From positions 1 through 42,868 of the forward strand of contig DGIK01000164.1 in the NCBI GenBank assembly GCA_002393195.1: DNA of 42,868 bases, in the 5' to 3' direction. The stretch comes from Bacteroidales bacterium UBA3824. Lineage in GTDB: Bacteria; Bacteroidota; Bacteroidia; Bacteroidales; UBA3824. The position numbers and the translations under genes were made by a program. Shown here piece by piece: positions 1-7,630 of this stretch (positions are counted from its first letter, which is position 1; every line of letters begins with the position of its first letter). The notes under the pieces were generated by a model. That model was given only the letters and a program-made list of their open reading frames with translations. It was not told where the DNA came from and searched no databases.

Positions 1-667
1 TGTGTCCGAGCGGATATGTGAAGTCGTGAGCCACCATCTTGGGTTCGCCAGCCGTGCCGGATGTGAAGTAGATGAGCGAAATGTCCGAATTTTGGTTTCT
101 CTCGGGGGCTACGAAAGGCGCGGCGTTCTTGATTCCGGCATTGAAATCCTCAAAACCTTCTGGCACTTCGGGGCCTACGGAAATGAGTTTTTCGATGGTT
201 GGGGATTCTGGCAGCGACTGTTTGACGTGGTCGAGTATAATCTGGTCGCCGCAGCAAATGATAGCCTTCACGCCGGCGGCGTTGTTGCGATATACGAGGT
301 CGTGCTTGGTGAGAAGGTGAGTGGCGGGTATTACAATTGCGCCAATCTTGTGGATTGCTGTGATTGCAAACCAAAACTGATAATGCCTTTTGAGGATGAG
401 CATCACGCGGTCGCCCTTCTTGATGCCGAGGCTCATAAGGTATGACGCCGTCTGGTCTGAATATTTTTTCATTTCGGCGAATGTGAACTTGTGCTCCTCG
501 CCCTTGTCGTTTGCCCAAATCATTGCGAGTTTTTCAGGCTGCTCCAATGCCCAGGCATCTACAACGTCGTAGCCGAAATTGAAATTTTCAGGCACGATGA
601 CCTTGTAGTTTTTGCAAAAGTCGTCCATATTTTTGAACGACGTCTGCTTCAAAAAACGTTCTAACAT
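1..667 (-). CDS. AMP-binding acyl-CoA synthetase, N-terminal part (runs off left edge)
   Basis: The frame opens at ATG 665-667 and leaves the window at its left edge, giving the first ~222 residues. The adenylate-forming signature FTSGTAGEPKM sits at about residues 201-211, just before the edge. It is the ATP-phosphate loop of the ANL superfamily (acyl- and aryl-CoA synthetases). Upstream residues such as FAEMKKYSDQTASYL and KKGDRVMLIL match the usual N-terminal subdomain. The expected reaction is ATP-dependent activation of a carboxylic acid to its acyl-AMP and then CoA thioester, in the cytoplasm. The substrate pocket is outside the window, so the substrate is unknown; many Bacteroidales homologues are called medium-chain acyl-CoA ligases. 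The gene starts 52 bases after the GH57 stop on the same strand. No clear promoter is visible in that gap, so read-through from the glycogen cluster is possible. Confidence 0.9.
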   Translation of the reverse strand, partial: MLERFLKQTSFKNMDDFCKNYKVIVPENFNFGYDVVDAWALEQPEKLAMIWANDKGEEHKFTFAEMKKYSDQTASYLMSLGIKKGDRVMLILKRHYQFWFAITAIHKIGAIVIPATHLLTKHDLVYRNNAAGVKAIICCGDQIILDHVKQSLPESPTIEKLISVGPEVPEGFEDFNAGIKNAAPFVAPERNQNSDISLIYFTSGTAGEPKMVAHDFTYPLGH

Positions 668-719
668 TGTTTAAAAATATATTATTGTTGCATTCAAATA
701 AATTGTCAGTTGCTTGTTG

Positions 720-1988
720 CTACTCGCCCTTTCCGTTGAGTTTGCGCTGCAAAGATACAATTTCTTTTTCATAAAAACTAATTGTATCCTTAATTTGTTG
801 CTTAGTCATATTGTCGGCGTTGTTTTTCTCCGCTTTTTTGTTGAGGCGGCGGGTGAGGTCGTCGATGATGTTCATATATGATATGAAGGCATCGTAAGGC
901 GTCTTGAACGGATTGTGCTTGTAGTCGAGATTGTCGGTGGACATAAAATAGAAATAGTCGGAGCATTGCAGTCGTTCCCAAATGTCGGTGAGGGTGTCGC
1001 TGTTGGCGGCTTTCACGAGGTCGCCGAGGGCGGTAATCTTCCTGAGAGCCTCCTTTTGCAGTTCGTTGCCCTGCCACGGAGAGAGGTCGTGCTTGCGTGT
1101 CATTCCTGATACCGGCAATGTGGCGTGGTATGGTGCCACGGGTGCGTATTTGTGCGCAGCCTCGCTCATTGTACAAAATTCAAAGTAACCCGACTCGACG
1201 AGTATCTCGATGCATTTCTGTATGAAGGCTGGCACTTGCTGGCGGTTGCCCGACGAGCCGTCCATGCTTTCAAAAGAGATGCCCAAGTACAAGATGTTGT
1301 CTTCATCGTCGGTTTCGTAGAGCTTGTTTGCAAAGTATTCCGGCGTGAAGTGGCTGATGTCTTTGAGCGAATCGTTGAGTATGCGCGAGATGCTCACATT
1401 GCGTGTGATGATGTGCTGTCTCGGTTGCAACGGATTGAAATACACAAAACCCGCGCCCCTCGAATCAAGTCCCGGTCCTGCGCCTTCTGCAAGCACGGTG
1501 TCAAATCCGAGGTCGTAGGCTATTTTGCCAATCTTGTCGGTGTATATCAATTCGGTGTTGCGGAATGTAGAGGGAGATACACCTACAATGCGTTTCAATT
1601 CGGAGGCGTGTTTTTGTACCTCGTGTATGAACTCCTTTTCGTCTTTGAGAGCGCATAGCGAATGGTTGTATGGCATCCCGACAAATTCCACGCAGCCCGT
1701 GTCGGCAAATTGGCGGTAACGCTGCAAATATTCCGGGCAATATTTTTCCTGGAATGAAAGCACCACGCCAGATACAGTGGCGGATAGTTTGAACGCCGTG
1801 CCGTATTTTTTAATCAACGACTCCACCATATCGAACATTGGATTCACGAAGTCCATATTTTTCTTCTCCGCGTCCGATTGAGTGGCGAGTTCGTCGAAGT
1901 AAAAATTGTTGTGCCCGATGTCAAAAAAGTCGTATTTTTTCAATCGGTATGCCCGGTGTATGTTGAAATTCAAGCAGATAGTCTTCAT
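720..1988 (-). CDS. Glycoside hydrolase family 57-like protein, catalytically degenerate
   Basis: This 422-residue protein has the layout of the Bacteroidales GH57 alpha-amylase-like enzyme that accompanies glycogen synthase. The start MKTICLNFNIHRAYRL aligns with the family HQP-type motif, but reads HRAYRL. Residues 98-110 (GCVEFVGMPYNHS) correspond to the second conserved region. FRNTELI at 142-148 keeps the expected nucleophile Glu146. The fourth region, normally Asp-x-Glu-x-Phe-Gly with Asp as general acid, reads S238-F-E-S-M-D-G, so that Asp appears to be Ser. The C-terminus (residues ~385-418) is a Lys/Glu-rich probable coiled coil. The start ATG overlaps the stop of the glycogen synthase gene by 4 bases (ATGA), so the two are translationally coupled. 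Family membership is well supported. Activity is doubtful, and a binding or regulatory role in glycogen metabolism is an alternative. Confidence 0.85.
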   Translation of the reverse strand: MKTICLNFNIHRAYRLKKYDFFDIGHNNFYFDELATQSDAEKKNMDFVNPMFDMVESLIKKYGTAFKLSATVSGVVLSFQEKYCPEYLQRYRQFADTGCVEFVGMPYNHSLCALKDEKEFIHEVQKHASELKRIVGVSPSTFRNTELIYTDKIGKIAYDLGFDTVLAEGAGPGLDSRGAGFVYFNPLQPRQHIITRNVSISRILNDSLKDISHFTPEYFANKLYETDDEDNILYLGISFESMDGSSGNRQQVPAFIQKCIEILVESGYFEFCTMSEAAHKYAPVAPYHATLPVSGMTRKHDLSPWQGNELQKEALRKITALGDLVKAANSDTLTDIWERLQCSDYFYFMSTDNLDYKHNPFKTPYDAFISYMNIIDDLTRRLNKKAEKNNADNMTKQQIKDTISFYEKEIVSLQRKLNGKGE

Positions 1989-3505
1989 TTTCCTTGTTTT
2001 TTGATTAAAATATTGGTGTTGTCGAAATTTTCGCCGACGCCTTCATCTTCGGCTGCATTGCGCATTTCGATGAGTTCTTCGTATATGTTCCTGATGTCGG
2101 TGGCGGTGAAATCCCATTTGATTTGCTTGATTTCCTCGCGTCCGCTGCGCGATAGGTGCTTGGCGAGCGTGGGGTATTTTATGAGTGAGTAGATGGCGTT
2201 TGCCATAGCGTTGTCGTCCCAATAATCCACCTTGATTGCGTTGTCGAGCACTTCCGACACGCCCGATTGTCGGGATATTATGACCGGTATGCCGCTCCTT
2301 ACGGCTTCCAATGGCACAATGCCAAACGGCTCTGATACCGACGGCATTACAAAAACGTCTGTCATTGCAAAGAGTCGGCGCACGCCATCCCGGTCGAGGA
2401 AGTCGGTGAAGTGGAAACGGTCGGCGATGCCGAGCCTTGCGGTCTCGCGTATCATTGCGTGGTACATATCGCCGTTGCCAGCCATCACGAAGCGCACGTC
2501 GTCCAATTCCTGCAACACCTTGTAGGCGGCGCGTAGGAAGTATTCGGGGCCTTTCTGACGGGTGATTCGCCCGAGGAAGGTGATTATTTTGGGACCTTTT
2601 TTGTTGGGGATGCGGCGTATTGGCTTGAAGTCCACGGCGTTATATACGGTCTGCACCTTGTCGGGGTCGATGTCGTATTTTTTGACCACGGTGTCGCGGG
2701 TGAGGTTGCTTACGGTAATTACTGCATCAGCCTCCTTCATGCCGTGTTTTTCAATTTGGAACACCCTGTCGTTGACGTAGTTGCCGCCGCTGCGGTCAAA
2801 TTCGGTGGCGTGTACGTGCACCACCAACGGTTTGCCGGTCTGCTCCTTGATGGCAACTCCCGCCTCGTATGTGAGCCAGTCGTGGGCATGGATTACGTCA
2901 AAGTCGTATTGCTTTGACAATTCTGTAGCCACACGCGCATACATGTCGGTCTCTGTGTAGAGATTTGATGTGTAACGCCCTGTAAATTCAAATTTTGCGG
3001 GCTTTATTTCGTTGGTGTCGTTGATGTTGACATTTTCGGCGTCTTGGAGGTCGCTTATGGCGATTGTGATTTCCTTTGGTTTGCCGTCGATGTCTGTCAT
3101 CATTCGCCCCTTCTCGTCAAAATAGACTTGGGACGGGTCTATGTCCCTGTTGATGAGTATTCGTTCTATCTGCTCCGCCTGTATGTATGGGTGGAGCGAT
3201 GATGCCGCCTCTATATATATAAGGTGGTCTTTTACCTTGTCGAATGGTTGAGGGGATGGCGCATAATCACCCTGCACCTCAATCTTGACCTCACGGTCGA
3301 GGATCTTGGCGTGGCGTTCCAAGTATTTGTCCGCTCCGGCAAACTTGGTGTTCTTGACCTTCTCGTCGCCGAATGTTTTTGGAACCACGAATATGACTTT
3401 TGTGTCGGGTATCCGTCCGAGGCCCTTTACTATGCCGTGGCACGCCGTGCCGAGGCCGCCGGATATGTGCGGGGGAAATTCCCACCCGAGCATTAGCACT
3501 TTCAT
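1985..3505 (-). CDS. Glycogen synthase-type glycosyltransferase (GT-B fold)
   Basis: This 506-residue protein opens with MKVLMLGWEFPPHISGGLGT, the N-terminal Gly-rich donor loop of bacterial glycogen/starch synthases and related GT4/GT5 enzymes. The middle has IHAHDWLTY and KPLVVHVHATEFDRS. The C-terminal donor domain has ITFLGRITRQKGPEYF and the retaining-GT Glu-x7-Glu motif at 392 and 400 (SEPFGIVPLEAV). The predicted reaction is elongation of an alpha-1,4-glucan from a nucleotide-diphosphoglucose in the cytoplasm. A segment of roughly 100 residues (about 45-165) inserted in the N-terminal half is longer than in the shorter GT4 enzymes. The gene lies 15 bases after the debranching-like gene and overlaps the GH57 gene by 4 bases, forming one operon. 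Unlike its neighbours it keeps its catalytic motifs. Confidence 0.9.
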   Translation of the reverse strand: MKVLMLGWEFPPHISGGLGTACHGIVKGLGRIPDTKVIFVVPKTFGDEKVKNTKFAGADKYLERHAKILDREVKIEVQGDYAPSPQPFDKVKDHLIYIEAASSLHPYIQAEQIERILINRDIDPSQVYFDEKGRMMTDIDGKPKEITIAISDLQDAENVNINDTNEIKPAKFEFTGRYTSNLYTETDMYARVATELSKQYDFDVIHAHDWLTYEAGVAIKEQTGKPLVVHVHATEFDRSGGNYVNDRVFQIEKHGMKEADAVITVSNLTRDTVVKKYDIDPDKVQTVYNAVDFKPIRRIPNKKGPKIITFLGRITRQKGPEYFLRAAYKVLQELDDVRFVMAGNGDMYHAMIRETARLGIADRFHFTDFLDRDGVRRLFAMTDVFVMPSVSEPFGIVPLEAVRSGIPVIISRQSGVSEVLDNAIKVDYWDDNAMANAIYSLIKYPTLAKHLSRSGREEIKQIKWDFTATDIRNIYEELIEMRNAAEDEGVGENFDNTNILIKKQGK

Positions 3506-3520
3506 TTTAAAATAATGTGT

Positions 3521-5359
3521 TTAAAACTGTGCGAGCAGCAATCTTATTCTATTGATTGTAGCAATAGTAACTGCGCTCATTGGAGCTCCAATGCCTTCGT
3601 ATGGCGGCAATGGGGTGTATTTTTCGTAGAAGTTTGGTGGTATGGTAATATTGAGTTCGTTGTCAAAATACAAGTATAATTCTTTTGCCTTTTGGCATCC
3701 GTCGGCGCCTCGCAATTTGATGTATATCTCGGCGAGGAATCCGAGGTAGAATGGTGTGATGAAGCCTTCTGTTGCGTACTTCGGGGAATCGGCGTCGATG
3801 TTGCGGAGTCCTACCGGGGTGAGCAGTTTTTGCTCGATTAATGGCAAAACGATTGCAATCTTGTCGCTGTCGGCGATGGCGTATGGCAGGGCGAATGCGA
3901 GTAGCTGTCCCACGCAGAATGTGGTGTCCTTGTTGCCATCGGAATCTAAGCTGTTGGCAAAATATCCCGCCTTTTTGTCGTAGAATTTGCGTATGAGCGA
4001 TTGTTTGACAATGTGTGCGAGCCTTGAAGCCTTGCCCGCATCGTCGAGGAAACGTGCGCTGCAGCACAGCTCGGCGTAAAACATCAGCGCATTGTACCAC
4101 ATGGCATTGATTTCTAAGTAATAGACCTGTTTGTCGCCGTTACGGAGCGACAATAGGCCTTCGGTGTTGAGGTACATAGTATTGAAACGGCTGCTGATGA
4201 TGTCGTTGATGATTTTCTTGATGGTTTCGCCGTATTCGCGGTATATCTTGTAGCGGTCGTTTTGCTGGTAGGCGTATTGCTGCACCGACCATACAAACCA
4301 CAATGGAGTTTCGGGCGCGTAATCGACGTTGCCGATGCCGTATGCAAGCCCGTTGCGGATCGTTTCGATGTAGGTGTTAGCCAGATCGCGGAATAAGTTG
4401 GGATTGCCGCTTGGCAGCGTGAGACCGGCGATGGCTCCGCATACGTCCTTCGACCTTCGCCTTACCGGCGGTATGGTCTCTATCACATGGCAGCCCATAT
4501 CGTCGTTTCTGAGCATCTGTTGTGCTGCATGCAATACGATGTCGTCGTATGTAAGCCTTGGTTTTCGTTGGGATATTGCTTCCACAAACTTTTTGGCGAG
4601 GCCTTCTGTTTGCTGAGGAATGAGAGATGCGCTGAATATAAATTCTTGGCTCGATACCAATTCGATTTCAAAAAATCCGGGCATGAACAGGTCTTCCTGG
4701 TACGGTCTGCCCGCCTTGTGGTCGATAGGATATTCTATGTTGTAATTCCAATCGGGCGCGGTAACGAAATCCCCCGGCATGCTGGTCTGCATGTAGAGCA
4801 TAGGCTCGTTGTCGTTGGGATGGTAGGCGATGCCGTTTTGGATGACGGTATTGCCCGTGAAGATGCGTGGGTCGCGGTGTCGGAGTTCGTCGATATACCT
4901 GAATGCCACTATCGGTCTTATGCGAATCTTGGCTGGCTTGTTGGACGAAATGAGCGTGTACCTGACAAACAATGTCGGTTCATCGGAGGCGAGCACCATC
5001 TCCTTGCGTAGTATGGCTTCGTTGCCAAGCGAGTATTCGATGGTGGGGTAGGGGTTGAAGTTGGCTGCCGATATGTATTGGTATCCCATCGGGAAATAGA
5101 CGTTGGGATATTTGCGCACCGAGATGTAATAGGTGTTGCCGCCGAGCAGCACCGCGTCGTCGAGCGTGGAGAGCAGTATTTTGGTGCGGTCGTGCTCTTG
5201 GTCGTATATCGACAATATGCCGTGCCAGTTGCGCGAATTGCACAGCGTGATGCTTGTGCTGGACGATGCTCCAAGCCGGTTGGTGCTTATCACGTCCTTG
5301 CCAAGCGAATATTCCATGTCGGACGACATGGTGGGGATCAATGGTGGTTGTTCTGCCAT
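3521..5359 (-). CDS. Glycogen debranching enzyme-like protein (amylo-alpha-1,6-glucosidase family), motif-poor
   Basis: I start this gene at ATG 5357-5359 (612 residues) because the frame extends upstream only to a TTG. The N-terminal half matches the GDE_N domain (GASSSTSITLCNSRNWHGIL, RYTLISSNKPAKIRIRP, GRPYQEDLFMPGFFEIEL). The C-terminal half matches the alpha/alpha barrel of the archaeal/bacterial debranching family (GLTLPSGNPNLF, PLWFVWSVQQYA, YLEINAMWYNALMFYAEL). The normal role is hydrolysis of alpha-1,6 branches in glycogen. Several motifs look eroded: the Arg-Asp motif reads RRRSKD (~300-305), and the usual Thr-Trp-Met-Asp/Asn stretch before the EFNALWYNAL-like motif is missing (~404-418). 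It is the first gene of the glycogen operon and heads glycogen synthase by 15 bases. The call is a family assignment; activity is uncertain. Confidence 0.82.
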   Translation of the reverse strand: MAEQPPLIPTMSSDMEYSLGKDVISTNRLGASSSTSITLCNSRNWHGILSIYDQEHDRTKILLSTLDDAVLLGGNTYYISVRKYPNVYFPMGYQYISAANFNPYPTIEYSLGNEAILRKEMVLASDEPTLFVRYTLISSNKPAKIRIRPIVAFRYIDELRHRDPRIFTGNTVIQNGIAYHPNDNEPMLYMQTSMPGDFVTAPDWNYNIEYPIDHKAGRPYQEDLFMPGFFEIELVSSQEFIFSASLIPQQTEGLAKKFVEAISQRKPRLTYDDIVLHAAQQMLRNDDMGCHVIETIPPVRRRSKDVCGAIAGLTLPSGNPNLFRDLANTYIETIRNGLAYGIGNVDYAPETPLWFVWSVQQYAYQQNDRYKIYREYGETIKKIINDIISSRFNTMYLNTEGLLSLRNGDKQVYYLEINAMWYNALMFYAELCCSARFLDDAGKASRLAHIVKQSLIRKFYDKKAGYFANSLDSDGNKDTTFCVGQLLAFALPYAIADSDKIAIVLPLIEQKLLTPVGLRNIDADSPKYATEGFITPFYLGFLAEIYIKLRGADGCQKAKELYLYFDNELNITIPPNFYEKYTPLPPYEGIGAPMSAVTIATINRIRLLLAQF

Positions 5360-5405
5360 GATGTATATGTTTTTTGCCAATATGCTGAATTACAAACGGT
5401 TAACG

Positions 5406-5434
5406 ACCCGCAACATTTGGGAAATGTCGTGGGT
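5406..5434. other. Imperfect hairpin in the glycogen-operon leader
   Basis: The arms 5406-5418 (ACCCGCAACATTT) and 5422-5434 (AAATGTCGTGGGT) pair over 12 of 13 positions, counting one G-U, with a 3-base loop. On the minus strand the hairpin would lie in the 5' leader of the debranching-like gene, about 46 bases before its ATG. No U-run follows on either strand, so it is not an ordinary intrinsic terminator. It could be a leader structure or chance. The rest of the 5360-5515 gap is AT-rich with homopolymer runs and shows no gene. Confidence 0.35.
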
Positions 5435-5515
5435 TTATTCCGACTTAAAGATAAAAAATTTTTTTTGACAAAAAAAAGATGCAAGGATATTTTTTTCTAA
5501 TTTTTTTGCAGCTTT

Positions 5516-6760
5516 TTATTTGTACATCAGATATTTTTGGCGTTTTTTTACGAAATCCGACAATCCCGGCTCCCACGATTGGATGATTTGGTCTTCCGTT
5601 GCACCAGCGGCGAGCATCTTTACGAGCGATTTGTTGCCGTACAATTTGCCGAGGAGGTTTTGACTGGTGATGCACGTGCCGCCCGATATGCGGTACATGT
5701 CGATGAAGTATTTCAACGTGAAACGTGTGCTGTCGGGATTGATGCCGTGAAAATCTACGCCATAACACTTCTTGCCCTCGTGCATCGGATTGGTCTGCAT
5801 GCCGGGTATGTCCTTGGGCGTAAACACATATTCGCCGTATTTCGGGTCGGGATAGCCGATGAAGGTAAACGGCGTTTCTGTGCCGCGTCCTACGCTGATA
5901 TTAGTTGCCTCAAATAAGCACAAACTCGGATACAACCTTACCGAAAGATAGTCGGGCAGGTTGGGGGAGGGCTTGATGGGCAGTTGGTAACGCATCGAGC
6001 GGTCATAATTGGCAACTGGAATCACTGTAAGGTCGCATTTGACACCGCCTTTGAGCCAGCCTTCGCCGTTGATCATCTTGGCGAGTTCGCCCACGGTCAT
6101 GCCGTAAACAATGGGAATTGGGTCCATGCTTACGAATGATGCGCAATCGGCATCGCGGATGGGACCCGCCACGTAGTCGATGTTGGGATTGGGACGGTCG
6201 AGCACAATCACTTTTACATTGGACTCTGCCGCCGCCTCCATTACATTGTGCAACGTGCTTATGTACGTGAAAAATCTGCATCCAACATCCTGAATGTCAT
6301 ACACAACGTAATCAAGCCCCGACATTTGCTGGGGCGTTGGTTTGAGGTTTTTGCCAAAGAGCGACACTATCTTCACGCCGGTCTTTTGGTCGGTCTCTGT
6401 ATCTACCTTTTCGCCTGGCTCTGCCGCGCCACGGAATCCGTGTTCGGGTGCGAATACTTTTTGGACGTCCACACCGCCTTCTATCATTACGTCAAGCAGA
6501 TGTTTGCCAAATGCTTGGGCTGTGGGGTTGGCGGTGAGAGCCACCCTTTTGCCGCGCAATAATGGCAGGTAAGCCGCTGTGTCTTCGGCTGCTACGGTGA
6601 TTGGTTTTATGGTGTCTTTTTTAGGGGCAACGGCAATGCTGTCGGCAGCCGTAGTTGTTGCAACAGATTGTCCGCTTGCCGCCGACTGTCCGCCGCGAGC
6701 CGTGCAGCACGTAAGCGCAGCAGCAAGGAGCGGCATTGCCAAAAATGATATTTTTTTCAT
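5516..6760 (-). CDS. namZ: Exo-beta-N-acetylmuramidase NamZ-like (DUF1343, GH171)
   Basis: This 414-residue protein begins with a secretion signal (MKKISFLAMPLLAAALTCC). The Cys pair makes a lipoprotein signal possible, although the lipobox is not canonical. After a short Ala/Thr linker come family hallmarks: KRVALTANPTAQ, VFAPEHGFRGAAEPGE (~140-155), YDIQDVGCRFFTYISTLH (~190), VLDRPNPN, and a C-terminal FIGYPDPKYGEYVF/FTPKDIPGM region. Characterised members remove terminal N-acetylmuramic acid from peptidoglycan fragments, so a role in cell-wall turnover in the periplasm is expected. The length fits the family. Its ATG overlaps the mazG stop by 4 bases, so it is translated as the second gene of a mazG-namZ operon. 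Confidence 0.87.
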   Translation of the reverse strand: MKKISFLAMPLLAAALTCCTARGGQSAASGQSVATTTAADSIAVAPKKDTIKPITVAAEDTAAYLPLLRGKRVALTANPTAQAFGKHLLDVMIEGGVDVQKVFAPEHGFRGAAEPGEKVDTETDQKTGVKIVSLFGKNLKPTPQQMSGLDYVVYDIQDVGCRFFTYISTLHNVMEAAAESNVKVIVLDRPNPNIDYVAGPIRDADCASFVSMDPIPIVYGMTVGELAKMINGEGWLKGGVKCDLTVIPVANYDRSMRYQLPIKPSPNLPDYLSVRLYPSLCLFEATNISVGRGTETPFTFIGYPDPKYGEYVFTPKDIPGMQTNPMHEGKKCYGVDFHGINPDSTRFTLKYFIDMYRISGGTCITSQNLLGKLYGNKSLVKMLAAGATEDQIIQSWEPGLSDFVKKRQKYLMYK

Positions 6761-7551
6761 TGTTTTTGTTGTCTTTCGATGGCTTTTGCCTCGTTCCAGA
6801 GATCTTCCATCTGTTCGAGGGTCATGTCTTTTAGGGAGAGGCCTTGTTCCTTGGCGCGGGCTTCTATGTGGTTGAAACGGCGTGTGAATTTTGCGTTGCA
6901 GCGTTCCAAGGCGGTGTCGGCGTTGATGCCGTAGAGCCTTCCGGCGTTGATGGTTGCAAACAGCAGGTCGCCAAATTCGTCTTCCGACTTGTCGGCGTCG
7001 CCTTTTTCGAGTTCTACTTTGAGTTCGTCGATTTCTTCAAACACCTTGGGCCATACGTCGTGTTTGTCGTGCCAATCGAATCCGGCGTGCGATGCTTTGT
7101 CTTGGATACGGTATGCCTTGATTACCGAAGGCAACGATTGCGGAATGCCGCCGAGTACGGTCTTGTTGCCGCCTTTTTCTTTGAGTTTCACCTGTTCCCA
7201 GAGTTTAGACACTTCTTCCGGGGTCTCGGCCTTGACGTCGCCAAAGATGTGCGGGTGGCGGAATACGAGTTTTTCGTTGAGGGCGTCGAATACGTCCGTT
7301 ATATTAAATTCGCCTTTCTCCTCGGCGATGAGGGCGTAGATGATGATGTGCAGCAGCACGTCGCCGAGTTCTTTTTTGCGGTCGGTGGGGTTGTTGGCTA
7401 TTATCGACTGCGAGAGTTCATATACTTCCTCGATGGTGAGGGTGCGGAGTTGCTCGTTGGTGAGAGCGGCGTCCCACGGGCATCGTTTGCGCAACACTTT
7501 TATTGTGTCGAGCAGACGGAAGAAAGATTCTGATATTTTGCTGTTTTCCAT
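6757..7551 (-). CDS. mazG: Nucleoside triphosphate pyrophosphohydrolase MazG
   Basis: This 264-residue protein is close to the length of the Escherichia coli enzyme and has two MazG domains. Domain 1 has CPWDAALTNEQL (~24-35), EEVYELSQSI and KKELGDVLLHIIIYALIAEE, which carry the EExxE...ExxD magnesium-binding pattern. Domain 2 has EIDELKVELEKG and EDEFGDLLFATINAGR. The enzyme hydrolyses nucleoside triphosphates to monophosphates and pyrophosphate, sanitising abnormal nucleotides in the cytoplasm. It starts at ATG 7549-7551 with a well-formed promoter directly upstream and is followed by namZ with a 4-base overlap. Confidence 0.95.
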   Translation of the reverse strand: MENSKISESFFRLLDTIKVLRKRCPWDAALTNEQLRTLTIEEVYELSQSIIANNPTDRKKELGDVLLHIIIYALIAEEKGEFNITDVFDALNEKLVFRHPHIFGDVKAETPEEVSKLWEQVKLKEKGGNKTVLGGIPQSLPSVIKAYRIQDKASHAGFDWHDKHDVWPKVFEEIDELKVELEKGDADKSEDEFGDLLFATINAGRLYGINADTALERCNAKFTRRFNHIEARAKEQGLSLKDMTLEQMEDLWNEAKAIERQQKQ

Positions 7552-7579
7552 TTCTTTGTCATTTTATAGTATCGAATGG

Positions 7580-7611
7580 CAAAGTTAATGATAATTTAGG
7601 AAAAGGGCAAA
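7580..7611 (-). promoter_or_regulatory. Bacteroidota sigma-ABfr-type promoter of mazG-namZ
   Basis: On the minus strand a -33 TTTG (7608-7611) and a -7 TAACTTTG (7580-7587) are separated by 20 bases, matching TTTG-N19/20-TAnnTTTG. The transcript should start near 7574, about 23 bases before the mazG ATG. The rest of the 7552-7630 gap is AT-rich and holds nothing else. Confidence 0.8.
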
Positions 7612-7630
7612 GTTTTTTTAGGGTCAATTG

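Noticed and set aside
5446..5472. Promoter for the glycogen operon (minus-strand TATCTTTA with upstream TTTG)
   Set aside because: The -7 box has a mismatch at the conserved G and the spacer is 15 bases; too weak to call.
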